From assembly GCF_900102545.1 (NCBI RefSeq), contig NZ_FNBN01000002.1:966264-1030263 (forward strand): a stretch of DNA of 64,000 nt, written 5' to 3'. This stretch comes from Chitinophaga filiformis. GTDB lineage: Bacteria > Bacteroidota > Bacteroidia > Chitinophagales > Chitinophagaceae. The position numbers and the translations under genes were made by a program. Below the pieces are notes generated by a model that did not search any database, was not told where the DNA came from, and was given only the letters and a program-made list of their open reading frames with translations. Positions 46,711-55,011 of this stretch are shown here, piece by piece; the first letter of the stretch is position 1; each line of letters begins with the position of its first letter.

Positions 46711-47289
46711 ATGTCTCCTATTAAGATTGCCAACACACAGAATGAAGTATTAGAACTGATCAGGAACAGGTGGAGTCCACGCTCTTTTTCGACCAAAGAC
46801 CTGAATACGGCAACAGTTGAGACCATCCTCGAAGCAGGATCATGGGCGCCCAGCGCGAACAATTCTCAGCCCTGGCGCTTTATATATGCTTTACGTGGTA
46901 CACCGGGGTTTGACAAACTGCTTTCAACGCTGGCTCCCGGTAATGTACCCTGGGCAAAAAATGCTGCTGCACTGGTGGCTTCTATAGGCATCCGTGAGCT
47001 GCCTGATACCCAGCAGAAAAATCATTATTACATGCATGATGTTGGCATGGCTACCTCTTTTATGCTGTTACAGGCACTAAATATGGATGTATACGGACAT
47101 GTGATGGCAGGATTCAACAAACAACACGCCGCTGAACTACTGGGTCTACCAGCCAATGAGGAACCAGTATCTATGCTGGCACTGGGTTATATAGACAGCG
47201 CGGAAAAGCTGGATGAGCCTTACAAAACAAGGGAATTAACTCCCAGAAGCCGCAATCCGATATCTGCGATTGCAGCCCACCTGGACTAA
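46711..47289 (+). CDS. Nitroreductase-family FMN oxidoreductase
   Basis: 192 aa. RNRWSPRSFSTKDLNTATVE and EAGSWAPSANNSQPWRFIYA are the FMN-binding N-terminal motifs; the C-terminal part has ALNMDVYGHVMAGFNKQHAA and NEEPVSMLALGYI. NAD(P)H-dependent two-electron reduction of quinones or nitro compounds is the usual activity. It begins 83 bp after the first pirin, with a possible promoter box TACCTTTG at 46669-46676, and runs into the following genes with short gaps. Confidence 0.92.
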   Translation: MSPIKIANTQNEVLELIRNRWSPRSFSTKDLNTATVETILEAGSWAPSANNSQPWRFIYALRGTPGFDKLLSTLAPGNVPWAKNAAALVASIGIRELPDTQQKNHYYMHDVGMATSFMLLQALNMDVYGHVMAGFNKQHAAELLGLPANEEPVSMLALGYIDSAEKLDEPYKTRELTPRSRNPISAIAAHLD

Positions 47290-47299
47290 ACCATACGAT

Positions 47300-47611
47300 A
47301 TGGCACCAACGCAACTACATATACTCGCTATAGGGAGAAATGCTGAAATTATGACGGTGATGCAAAGATTACTCAATGCTCCCGACAACTGGACAGGTGT
47401 AACTGCTACGACAGACGAAGCTGCCAAAGCAGCCTTTGAAAAAGAAGCGTTTGATATTGTGCTGCTCTGCGCCGGCATCAGTCCTGAAGAAGAGGCAACA
47501 CTTACTGCCTACTTCAAACAGCATTCGCCGGCCATCATTGTCAAAAGACACTATGGCGGAGGAAGCGGCTTACTGAAAAATGAAATATTATACGCCCTGG
47601 AGAACAGATAA
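47300..47611 (+). CDS. Small response-regulator-fold protein
   Basis: 103 aa from the ATG at 47300 (MAPTQLHILAIGRNAEIMTV). The alternating strand-helix order, FDIVLLCAGISPEEEATLTA and SPAIIVKRHYGGGSGLLKNE, looks like a shortened receiver-type flavodoxin-like fold, but the acidic phospho-acceptor pocket is not evident. Small proteins of this type sit beside nitroreductase/pirin genes in Bacteroidota; the function is unknown. Gaps of 10 and 26 bp to its neighbours place it in the operon. Confidence 0.7.
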   Translation: MAPTQLHILAIGRNAEIMTVMQRLLNAPDNWTGVTATTDEAAKAAFEKEAFDIVLLCAGISPEEEATLTAYFKQHSPAIIVKRHYGGGSGLLKNEILYALENR

Positions 47612-47637
47612 CACTCCGGTATCATAAAACACCTGGT

Positions 47638-48498
47638 ATGAAAAAAAACATTGCACACATCCTGGCGGGAAGAGCAAAAAATATCACTCCTACCCAGACG
47701 GTATTACAACCCTTGCCTCATGCAGACTTCCGCTTCGCCAATCCGTTCATTGTTCTCCATCATGGAGGACCGGATATTGTGCCGGCGGGATCGGATGACA
47801 GGATACATCCTCATCCGCACAGGGGTTTTGCTCCCGTTACATTCCAGTTACAGGGACAGGCGCATCATAAAGACACTACCGGTAACGATCAGTTACTGAA
47901 TCCTGGTGATGCACAATGGATGTTTGCAGGAAAAGCCATTCTCCACAGCGAGGGGCCTTCAGCACAGATGCATAAAGATGGCGGCGTATCAGAAATATTA
48001 CAGTTATGGGTAAACGTACCTGCAGCACATAAATGGGATGATCCCCGTTACCAGTTTGTACGGAAAGAGGACATGCCTGGAATACTTGAACAGGATGGTG
48101 TCAACCTCCGCCTCGTAAGCGGACAATTCGACGGTAAAACAGGACCGGTGAACATTTCCTTTACCCCTGTGATTTCCGCGGTGGGCGAAATTGCAGGTGG
48201 TAAGGAAGTGGAGTTCAATGTGACGGAAGACTACTGGACTTTACTGTATGTTGCACACGGCAGGGTAACTATCGACGACATCACACCAGTGCCGGAACAT
48301 TCCCTGATCGTTTTCAAAAGAGAAGGCACTATGTTCTCTGTAGCTGCCAATGAAGACAGTCAGGTACTTTTCCTCTCAGCAGAAGTCATTGACGAACCGG
48401 TAGCAGCCAAAGACAATTTCGTTATGAACACCATGGCGGAAGTAGACCAGGCCATTGAGGATTATAAGAATGGCCGTTTTGGGACGCTAGCTTACTAA
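47638..48498 (+). CDS. Pirin-family protein, copy 2
   Basis: 286 aa, longer than copy 1. Cupin 1 has FIVLHHGGPDIVPAGSDD and the His cluster RIHPHPHRGFAPVTFQLQGQ with AHHKDTTGN, giving the three-His/Glu metal site; AILHSEGPSAQMH completes it. The C-terminal domain ends in an ML extension (FVMNTMAEVDQAIEDYKNGR). This is the other main pirin subtype, so the operon carries two non-redundant pirins. A quercetinase-like or quinone-sensing role is inferred from the neighbours. Confidence 0.9.
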   Translation: MKKNIAHILAGRAKNITPTQTVLQPLPHADFRFANPFIVLHHGGPDIVPAGSDDRIHPHPHRGFAPVTFQLQGQAHHKDTTGNDQLLNPGDAQWMFAGKAILHSEGPSAQMHKDGGVSEILQLWVNVPAAHKWDDPRYQFVRKEDMPGILEQDGVNLRLVSGQFDGKTGPVNISFTPVISAVGEIAGGKEVEFNVTEDYWTLLYVAHGRVTIDDITPVPEHSLIVFKREGTMFSVAANEDSQVLFLSAEVIDEPVAAKDNFVMNTMAEVDQAIEDYKNGRFGTLAY

Positions 48499-48515
48499 AC
48501 ATTAAAAACTATTTT

Positions 48516-49445
48516 ATGGACGATAGAATCTTAGGCCTTCACCACATTACGGCCATTGCAGACAATGCTAAAAGAAACCTTCAGTTTTATACAGAAACCT
48601 TAGGTCTTCGCTTCGTGAAGAAGACTGTAAATTTTGACGATCCAGGTACTTATCATTTCTACTTTGGAGATGAGCATGGTACACCGGGCTCCATTCTGAC
48701 CTTCTTTCCATGGGAAGGCATAGGTCGCGGTCACACCGGAACAGGTATGGCAACAGAGATCGGATATTCCGTACCCGCAGGCAGCCTTGATTTCTGGACA
48801 GAACGCTTCAAAGCGCATAATGTAACGCATGGTCCCATAGCCGAAAGATTTGGAGAACAGTATCTTCCTTTCGAAGATCCGGATGGCCTGAAACTGAACC
48901 TGATCGTGTCTAAAACTACCGACAACCGCCAGGCATGGGAAACGGCAGAAGTCAAAGCTGCCCACGCTACCAAAGGGTTCCACAACGTTGTGCTGACCCT
49001 GAGAAGCATAGGTCCTACTGCCAGCATTCTGACAGATGTATTTGGGTATAAATTCCTGGAACAGGAAGGAAACCGTCACCGCTTTGTGACTGACGCTATT
49101 CCTGAAGCGTCTATCGTAGACCTGGTAGAATCAAAGGAACCTGCCGGCAAAGGAGGCGGAGGTACCAACCACCACGTAGCTTTCCGTGTGGCAAACGATG
49201 AAGTACTGATGCATTTCAGGGAAAAGGTGGTAAAGAAAGGACTGAATATCACGCAGAAGATCAACCGTGACTACTTCTTCTCCCTTTATTTCAGGGAACC
49301 AGGAGGTGTACTGTTTGAAATCGCTACCAACAATCCCGGCTTTACTGTAGATGAACCGCTGGAGCAGCTGGGACAACATCTTAAACTGCCGGTACAGTAT
49401 GAATCTATGCGTGCCGACATCGAAAAAGTATTACCTGCACTCTAA
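48516..49445 (+). CDS. Ring-cleaving dioxygenase, VOC family (MhqO-like)
   Basis: 309 aa with two VOC (glyoxalase/extradiol) halves. N-terminal LGLHHITAIADNAKRNLQFY, C-terminal GGGTNHHVAFRVANDEVLMH and YFREPGGVLFEIATNNPGF supply the His/His/Glu iron ligands. The organisation matches MhqO/MhqE-type hydroquinone dioxygenases of Bacillus, which open aromatic rings after quinone reduction. Its neighbours (nitroreductase before, MhqD-like esterase after) repeat the mhq gene set. Start 17 bp after the second pirin. Confidence 0.92.
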   Translation: MDDRILGLHHITAIADNAKRNLQFYTETLGLRFVKKTVNFDDPGTYHFYFGDEHGTPGSILTFFPWEGIGRGHTGTGMATEIGYSVPAGSLDFWTERFKAHNVTHGPIAERFGEQYLPFEDPDGLKLNLIVSKTTDNRQAWETAEVKAAHATKGFHNVVLTLRSIGPTASILTDVFGYKFLEQEGNRHRFVTDAIPEASIVDLVESKEPAGKGGGGTNHHVAFRVANDEVLMHFREKVVKKGLNITQKINRDYFFSLYFREPGGVLFEIATNNPGFTVDEPLEQLGQHLKLPVQYESMRADIEKVLPAL

Positions 49446-49459
49446 TAACCACCTATACA

Positions 49460-49765
49460 ATGGATGAAGTAGTAATCAGGCTCAATGCCAAAAACCACGG
49501 TGCTTTCTACCTGATGCATGAAGGAGAACAAACTGGAGAAATGATCATCAGCATTGCTGATAATGTGCTGACAGTTTATCACACGGAAATAGATCCGAAG
49601 TTTGAAGGCAAAGGCCTTGCAAGAGTACTCCTGAATGGCATGGTAGCTTATGCCCGTGAACATCAGCTGAAGGTAAAACCCTTGTGTGCTTATGTGCATG
49701 CACAGTTTAAGAGGCATCCGGAGGAGTTTGCCGACATCTGGCTGAAACAGGAGGCGGAGCAATAA
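49460..49765 (+). CDS. Short GNAT-family acetyltransferase
   Basis: 101 aa. It has the short YjdJ-like GNAT layout: FYLMHEGEQTGEMIISIADN, the acyl-CoA loop DPKFEGKGLARVLLNGMVAY and the end CAYVHAQFKRHPEEFADIW. Such proteins are common in detoxification operons, but the substrate is unknown. Gaps of 14 and 15 bp to the dioxygenase and esterase genes. Confidence 0.9.
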   Translation: MDEVVIRLNAKNHGAFYLMHEGEQTGEMIISIADNVLTVYHTEIDPKFEGKGLARVLLNGMVAYAREHQLKVKPLCAYVHAQFKRHPEEFADIWLKQEAEQ

Positions 49766-49780
49766 CCACAAACACAATTT

Positions 49781-50401
49781 ATGCATAGCAAGAAGATAAT
49801 AACAGCAGGGAAAAAGACGACAGAAGCAAAGAAGGCGCTGATTATGATCCATGGACGCGGAGGGAGTGCGGAAGATATCCTCACCCTCTCCAACTACCTG
49901 GAGGTCAGGGATTATGCACTGATAGCCCCGCAGGCTACAGGAGGTACCTGGTACCCTTACTCTTTCCTGATGCCTCCTGCACAGAATGAGCCCTGGCTCT
50001 CGTCTGCCCTCTCTGTGCTGAAAGAAATAGTTGCGGATGTAGTAGCAGATGGCATCCCGCATGACAATATCTATTTCCTCGGATTCTCTCAGGGCGCCTG
50101 TCTTACCCTGGAATTCGTAACCCGTAATGCGGATCAATACGGCGGAGTAGTTGCCTTTACCGGTGGCCTGATCGGCGATAAGATCTATCCGGAGAACTAT
50201 ACAGGCAATTTTAAAAATACGCCCGTATTCATCGGCTCCAGTAATCCTGATCCGCATGTACCCGTTGAACGTGTAAAGGCGAGCGAAAAGATCCTGCAGG
50301 AAATGGGCGCTGATATTAAGGTGAACATTTACAATAATATGGGCCATACCATCAGCCAGGATGAGATTGATCTTGCCAATGAACTGGTATTCCGTAAGTA
50401 A
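49781..50401 (+). CDS. Alpha/beta-hydrolase, MhqD-like carboxylesterase
   Basis: 206 aa cytosolic esterase/phospholipase family. IMIHGRGGSAEDILTLSNYL gives the oxyanion loop, FLGFSQGACLTLEFVTRNAD the nucleophile Ser elbow, SSNPDPHVPVERV the Asp and NMGHTISQDE the His. The combination with a VOC dioxygenase and nitroreductase resembles the Bacillus mhqNOD operon for methylhydroquinone resistance, where MhqD is the hydrolase. Last gene of the operon, followed by a long hairpin. Confidence 0.9.
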   Translation: MHSKKIITAGKKTTEAKKALIMIHGRGGSAEDILTLSNYLEVRDYALIAPQATGGTWYPYSFLMPPAQNEPWLSSALSVLKEIVADVVADGIPHDNIYFLGFSQGACLTLEFVTRNADQYGGVVAFTGGLIGDKIYPENYTGNFKNTPVFIGSSNPDPHVPVERVKASEKILQEMGADIKVNIYNNMGHTISQDEIDLANELVFRK

Positions 50402-50468
50402 TATCCAGGAAAGCTATTGACTAATCCACCAACTCCAGGGAGAGGCGTACCTGGCGGTTTGGTGATAT

Positions 50469-50539
50469 AGAAAGGACGGTTTAAGATCCGGTTAGAAGAA
50501 TCAAGTTCACTTCTAATCCGATACCAAACCGTCCTTTCT
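50469..50539. terminator. 71-bp imperfect hairpin between convergent genes
   Basis: Outer arms AGAAAGGACGGTTT and AAACCGTCCTTTCT pair perfectly. The inner region (ATCCGGTTAGAAG against CTTCTAATCCGAT) pairs with two mismatches around an 11-base loop. It probably ends transcription of both convergent units but is far longer than usual terminators here and lacks a clean T-run. Confidence 0.6.
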
Positions 50540-50564
50540 TCGTTAATATGAAGTGCTTACGCGC

Positions 50565-51146
50565 CTAATGCTTTCTGTACATGGTGCTTCTCACCTTGCT
50601 CAGGAATTCCGGAGAGACCCCGATATACCTGGCTATATGGTGCTGGGGGATGCGCTGCACGATGGCCGGATACTTCTCGATAAAGGCCAGGTACCTCTCC
50701 TCTGCCGTCTGAGAAATAGAGGCATATATTCTTTGCTGCAGCACACCTGCTGTGCGCTGTAGTAAGATACGGAACAGCTTCTCGAACTTTGGCACCTTCT
50801 GGTACAGGATATTCTTATCTTCATAAGAGATCGTCAGCAACTCACAGTCCTCCAGTGTCTCTATATTCTGCCGGGAAGGCTGCTGCTCCGTAAAGCTGGA
50901 TATATCCGCCACCCACCAATCCTCCACTGCAAAGGTCAGGTTTGTTTCCGCTCCCTGCTTGTCGACATAGAAGGTACGCACGCAACCTTTGAGTATATAT
51001 GCCTCATAATCACATATTTCTCCTTCTTTCAGGAGAAAACTCTTTTTCTTTACTTTCCTGAATTGCAGGAGTGAATGGAAGATCTCCAGTTCCTCCGGGG
51101 TAAGCTGTATATATCTTGCAACGAATTGGTCAATTGAGCCGAACAT
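50565..51146 (-). CDS. Crp/Fnr-family transcriptional regulator
   Basis: 193 aa. N-terminal cyclic-nucleotide-type beta roll (FLLKEGEICDYEAYILKGCV, TFAVEDWWVADISSFTEQQP), dimer helix, then a C-terminal helix-turn-helix (RIPQHHIARYIGVSPEFLSK). No Fnr-type Cys cluster is present, so it is not an iron-sulfur oxygen sensor of the classic kind. Many Bacteroidota relatives control stress or efflux genes. It faces the detoxification operon and is divergent from the macroglobulin-like gene, either of which it might regulate. Confidence 0.9.
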   Translation of the reverse strand: MFGSIDQFVARYIQLTPEELEIFHSLLQFRKVKKKSFLLKEGEICDYEAYILKGCVRTFYVDKQGAETNLTFAVEDWWVADISSFTEQQPSRQNIETLEDCELLTISYEDKNILYQKVPKFEKLFRILLQRTAGVLQQRIYASISQTAEERYLAFIEKYPAIVQRIPQHHIARYIGVSPEFLSKVRSTMYRKH

Positions 51147-51265
51147 AGTAAATTGATGGGCGGTTGTCTTAAATTTTGCTTAAAAGCTTACTTTCAACCG
51201 CAATAATAAGCAAAGCACGTATCTTTTGACAGTAAATTAGATAAGTATTACATAAATCGTCCCGC

Positions 51266-53719
51266 ATGGAATTTTCATCACTAAAAAAGTATTCCCGGCT
51301 GAAATGGCTCATCCCTGTCCTCTCAGCAGGCATACTTACAGCATTCTCTCTTGTGCCAGCCGACGACTGGCAGGATAAGATTACAAACGCCCTGGCTCTT
51401 TTTAACAAACGTTATCCGCAGGAAAAGGTATACCTGCATTTTGACAAAGACTTCTATGCCTCCGGTGAAACCATCTGGTTCAAGGCATATATCATGATAC
51501 AGAACCAGCCCTCTCTGACAGCCTCCAACATATATGTAGAGCTACTGGACAAAGATGGCAACGTTGTAATGAAGAAACGCCTGCCTGCAGCCGGTGCTGC
51601 CGCAGCCGGGGATTTTGAACTGCCTGAAACATTGAAAACCGGCCAGTACCAGGTAAGGGCTTATACCGCCTGGATGCTTAACTATGACCCGGAATTCCTG
51701 TTCTATAAGAATATAGAGATCTTCGACCCGGCTAAAAAGAGTACCCTCCCTTCAAGAGATACTGCCATTGCACGCGACTTTGCCGTGCAGTTTTTCCCTG
51801 AGGGCGGCAATATGCTGCAGAATGCCTCCGGTCTGATAGCCTTCAAAGCCATAGATCAGAACGGTTATCCTATCGCTATTGCAGGTACCGTGCAAAACAG
51901 TAAGAAACAAACTGTTGCCGAGATCAAGACAGTGCATGATGGTATGGGTTCTTTTGAACTGACACCCGCCGCCGGAGAAAGCTACAAGGCTATTGTAAAA
52001 ATAGCTACCGGACAGCAGAAGGAAATAGCACTCCCTGCCACACAAACTGAAGGTGCAGCGCTTAAACTCTATAACCGGGGCAGCCGTATCTTCTACCAGG
52101 CCAGCCTTGCCAATCCTGATGATTCCGCCTATTATCGCATGATGGTGATTGCCCAGCTGCAGAACCAGCTGATATATAAGGCCGTACTGGATGCCAGCGA
52201 AGGCAGGATCAGCGGCTTCATTCCCACACAGTCACTTCCCTCCGGTATCATACAGGTAACCCTGTTCAGCGATAAAGGTCAGCCGCTTTCTGAAAGGCTT
52301 GCGTTCGTCAGGAAGAGCGACCAGATTGACATTAGCTTCATGAATGCGGAACTCAGCAAGGACCCGAGAGGCAAAAGCTCTATTGAGCTGTTTGCGCCTG
52401 ACAGTGTGCAGACCAGCATGTCTATCTCTATTACCGATGCCGACCAGGTACTGAAAGATCCGGATGAGCACAATATTATTTCCAATATGCTGCTCACATC
52501 TGACCTGAAAGGATATATCTACAACCCTGCCTGGTATTTCCAGGATACTACCAAAGAAAGGATCCAGGGACTTGACCTTGTGATGCTGACCAATGGATGG
52601 AGAAGATTCAGCTGGCAGAAGATCCTCAACAATGACATGCCGAAGATCAGGTTCCCTTATGAACAGGGTATGTCGCTGAAAGGAACTGCAGTGACCAATA
52701 CCGGCCGTTATCCACTGGTAGGTGGTAAAGTGGATTTCATCTTCAAACAACCCCTGGACAGCAGCACCTCTTTTGCGTCTGTCCCTACCAACGATAAAGG
52801 TGAATTTGAAGTACCGAATCTTCAGTTCATGGATACTGTACTGGTATTCTACCAGGGCAACGATAAACAAAAAAGGTGGAAAGATGTACAGGTTACCTTC
52901 GAGCCACACTTCTTTGATAAATCGCCCCAGGTTACCTTACCTTACCCTATGCGGGTACCGGAAGGCCTGGACATCGCAGCGATGAGCCGCTTCCTGAACA
53001 CCGCCAGTGAAAGTAATAAGGTCAACCGGTCTATGAGCAACAAGACGGTTTATCTGAAAGAGGTGAACATCCGCGATAAAAAGGTCACTCCTCAACAAAC
53101 TACAGAACAACGTTACACTTCCGGTATGTTCTCTTCAGGCGATGGTTACACTTTTGACCTGACGAAAGAAACACCTTACCAGACGAATGTGTTCCAGTAC
53201 CTGCAGTCTAAAGTTGCAGGTTTGAACATCACTGGGGATCTCAATAATCCAAGCATGTCGTGGCGCGGGGCCAAACCATCCCTGTACCTGAACGAAATGC
53301 CGGCTGATGTCAGCATGCTGGCTAATGTGAACGTGAACGATATCGCCCTGGTGAAAGTATTCCGTCCTCCATTCATGGGAGGCTTTGGCGGCGGCGCTGG
53401 TGGCGCTATTGCGGTGTATACCAAGAAAGGTGGCGATAATAAAGGAGATGAAACGATCCGTGGCTTTGAGCGTATGAAGAAAGCGGGATACAGTCTTGTG
53501 AAGGAATTCTATTCTCCTGATTATGCGGTAAAGAAAGAAGTACATGCTTTGCCTGACAAACGCCTTACACTCTTCTGGAGCCCTTATATCACAGTAGATT
53601 CCATCACCCACGCTACTACGATCCGTTTCTATAACAATGACTTCTCCAAACATTTCCGTATTGTGGTAGAGGGCATTGCAGCCGATGGCCGTGTAGGACG
53701 GGTAGAACAGGTGTACTAA
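51266..53719 (+). CDS. Surface protein with macroglobulin-like (MG2) and TonB-plug-like domains
   Basis: 817 aa. Signal/anchor at residues about 13-31 (LKWLIPVLSAGILTAFSLVP). Residues about 45-150 are an MG2-type domain (KVYLHFDKDFYASGETIWFK, MKTGQYQVRAYTAWMLNYD-like). Further beta domains follow. Residues about 625-730 form a plug-like domain (FQYLQSKVAGLNITGDLNN, VNDIALVKVFRPPFMGGFGG followed by GAGGAIAVYTKK), as in SusC-type receptors but without a barrel. This family is common in Bacteroidota and uncharacterised; a periplasmic or surface role in protein protection or receptor assembly is conceivable. Confidence 0.85.
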   Translation: MEFSSLKKYSRLKWLIPVLSAGILTAFSLVPADDWQDKITNALALFNKRYPQEKVYLHFDKDFYASGETIWFKAYIMIQNQPSLTASNIYVELLDKDGNVVMKKRLPAAGAAAAGDFELPETLKTGQYQVRAYTAWMLNYDPEFLFYKNIEIFDPAKKSTLPSRDTAIARDFAVQFFPEGGNMLQNASGLIAFKAIDQNGYPIAIAGTVQNSKKQTVAEIKTVHDGMGSFELTPAAGESYKAIVKIATGQQKEIALPATQTEGAALKLYNRGSRIFYQASLANPDDSAYYRMMVIAQLQNQLIYKAVLDASEGRISGFIPTQSLPSGIIQVTLFSDKGQPLSERLAFVRKSDQIDISFMNAELSKDPRGKSSIELFAPDSVQTSMSISITDADQVLKDPDEHNIISNMLLTSDLKGYIYNPAWYFQDTTKERIQGLDLVMLTNGWRRFSWQKILNNDMPKIRFPYEQGMSLKGTAVTNTGRYPLVGGKVDFIFKQPLDSSTSFASVPTNDKGEFEVPNLQFMDTVLVFYQGNDKQKRWKDVQVTFEPHFFDKSPQVTLPYPMRVPEGLDIAAMSRFLNTASESNKVNRSMSNKTVYLKEVNIRDKKVTPQQTTEQRYTSGMFSSGDGYTFDLTKETPYQTNVFQYLQSKVAGLNITGDLNNPSMSWRGAKPSLYLNEMPADVSMLANVNVNDIALVKVFRPPFMGGFGGGAGGAIAVYTKKGGDNKGDETIRGFERMKKAGYSLVKEFYSPDYAVKKEVHALPDKRLTLFWSPYITVDSITHATTIRFYNNDFSKHFRIVVEGIAADGRVGRVEQVY

Positions 53720-53744
53720 GCGCTTATTTCAGCTAAACGATATT

Positions 53745-53828
53745 GCTAAAAATAATTAGGAATTGGGCATAGAATTGGGAAGTACTCTCTTTCTGATTCT
53801 TCACACTCAATTCCTAATTATTTTTAGC
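53745..53828. repeat. 84-bp hairpin with perfect 21-bp arms
   Basis: Arm 53745-53765 (GCTAAAAATAATTAGGAATT plus G) is exactly complementary to 53808-53828. The 42-base loop holds a second weaker stem (AGAAT...GGAAG against CTTTC...ATTCT). The right arm ends within the promoter box of the next gene, so the structure could control it; there is no T-run on either side. Confidence 0.9.
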
Positions 53829-53832
53829 TTTG
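53825..53832 (+). promoter_or_regulatory. -7 promoter box TAGCTTTG
   Basis: Exact TAnnTTTG box only 8 bp before the ATG at 53840, so the mRNA would be nearly leaderless. It overlaps the right arm of the 84-bp hairpin. Confidence 0.55.
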
Positions 53833-53839
53833 TTGTCTT

Positions 53840-55009
53840 ATGAGCACACCCAGATCTGCGCGTATAGCAACAGCAGTATTCTTTTTTATCTCCGGCTTTA
53901 GTTTTTCCAGCTGGGCGTCCAGAATTCCGGATATCCAGCGCCGGCTGGCATTAAATAAGGCCGAGCTGGGCTTCTTTCTCCTGGCCTTACCAACAGGACT
54001 GGTACTCACTCTTCCTGTTACCGGTTACCTGCTACAGCGGTATAGCAGCCGGAATATTATGATGATAGGGGTATTGGTATTCAACCTGATGCTTGCGCTT
54101 ATCGGTGTCGTTGATCTCCCCTGGCAACTGGGTCTTGTACTTTTTTGCTTTGGTTCTTCCCGGAACCTGATGAATATTTCCGTAAATGCCCAATCTGTTG
54201 CTGTTCAGGCATTGTATAAACGATCAATAATTACTACTTTTCATGGCGTATGGAGCATGGCTGGTTTTGCAGCGGCAGCACTCGGAGCTATTATGGTGGA
54301 TTTCAGGATGGCGCCTTCCCGGCATTTTCTTTTTGTATCTCTTGCCATGACTATTATGGCGTTCCTTGCCTTTCGCGACAGCCCCCATGAGCCACCATCA
54401 CCGGATGCCAATACCAAACGCTTTATATGGCCAGACAGGCATCTGATGAAGTACGGGCTGATATCATTTGCTGTAATGGCTTGTGAAGGGACAATGTACG
54501 ACTGGAGCAATATTTATTTTCAGGAAGCGGTGCATCCACCTGAAAAACTGATCGCGGCAGGATATGTTATCTATATGATCGCTATGACTACAGGACGCTT
54601 TACCGGCGATAGTTTAGTAAACAGACTAGGTGTTCCGACGATGATCAGGTACAGCGGTCTGCTGGTGCTTTGCGGATTTATGGTATCTGCCCTGATGCCC
54701 TATACAATATCCACCAGTTTTGGTTTTCTGATGATCGGGTTTGGCGTATCCTGCGTAGTGCCACTGGTACTACGTATGGCAACACAGACAACCAGCATGG
54801 GTAGCGGACCTGCCATAGCAGCTGTGTCTACCGTAGGGTATATGGGCTTCCTTATAGTACCACCATTAATAGGCTTTATAGCAGAAGCGGCGGGATTACG
54901 CTGGGCATTTGCTCTGATGGCCATGTTCGGCTTGCTGATCACCGTTTTGATCCTACAGATAAAGGAAACAGCACAAACAACTACATTAAAAGAAAGCATA
55001 AAAGCATAA
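53840..55009 (+). CDS. MFS transporter, YbjJ-like
   Basis: 389 aa, about 12 membrane helices. The N terminus RIATAVFFFISGFSFSSWAS and RIPDIQRRLALNKAELGFFL is typical of the YbjJ/FucP-related sugar-phosphate or drug transporters. Motif-A-like GRFTGDSLVNRLGVPTMIRY lies at the start of the second half. The substrate is unknown. It is followed 2 bp later by a HAD phosphatase, so transport coupled to dephosphorylation or a sugar-phosphate substrate is plausible. Confidence 0.9.
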   Translation: MSTPRSARIATAVFFFISGFSFSSWASRIPDIQRRLALNKAELGFFLLALPTGLVLTLPVTGYLLQRYSSRNIMMIGVLVFNLMLALIGVVDLPWQLGLVLFCFGSSRNLMNISVNAQSVAVQALYKRSIITTFHGVWSMAGFAAAALGAIMVDFRMAPSRHFLFVSLAMTIMAFLAFRDSPHEPPSPDANTKRFIWPDRHLMKYGLISFAVMACEGTMYDWSNIYFQEAVHPPEKLIAAGYVIYMIAMTTGRFTGDSLVNRLGVPTMIRYSGLLVLCGFMVSALMPYTISTSFGFLMIGFGVSCVVPLVLRMATQTTSMGSGPAIAAVSTVGYMGFLIVPPLIGFIAEAAGLRWAFALMAMFGLLITVLILQIKETAQTTTLKESIKA

Positions 55010-55011
55010 GT

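Noticed and set aside
49442..50347. 301-aa minus-strand ORF opposite the GNAT and esterase genes
   Set aside because: Covers two well-supported genes on the other strand and has no recognisable domain.
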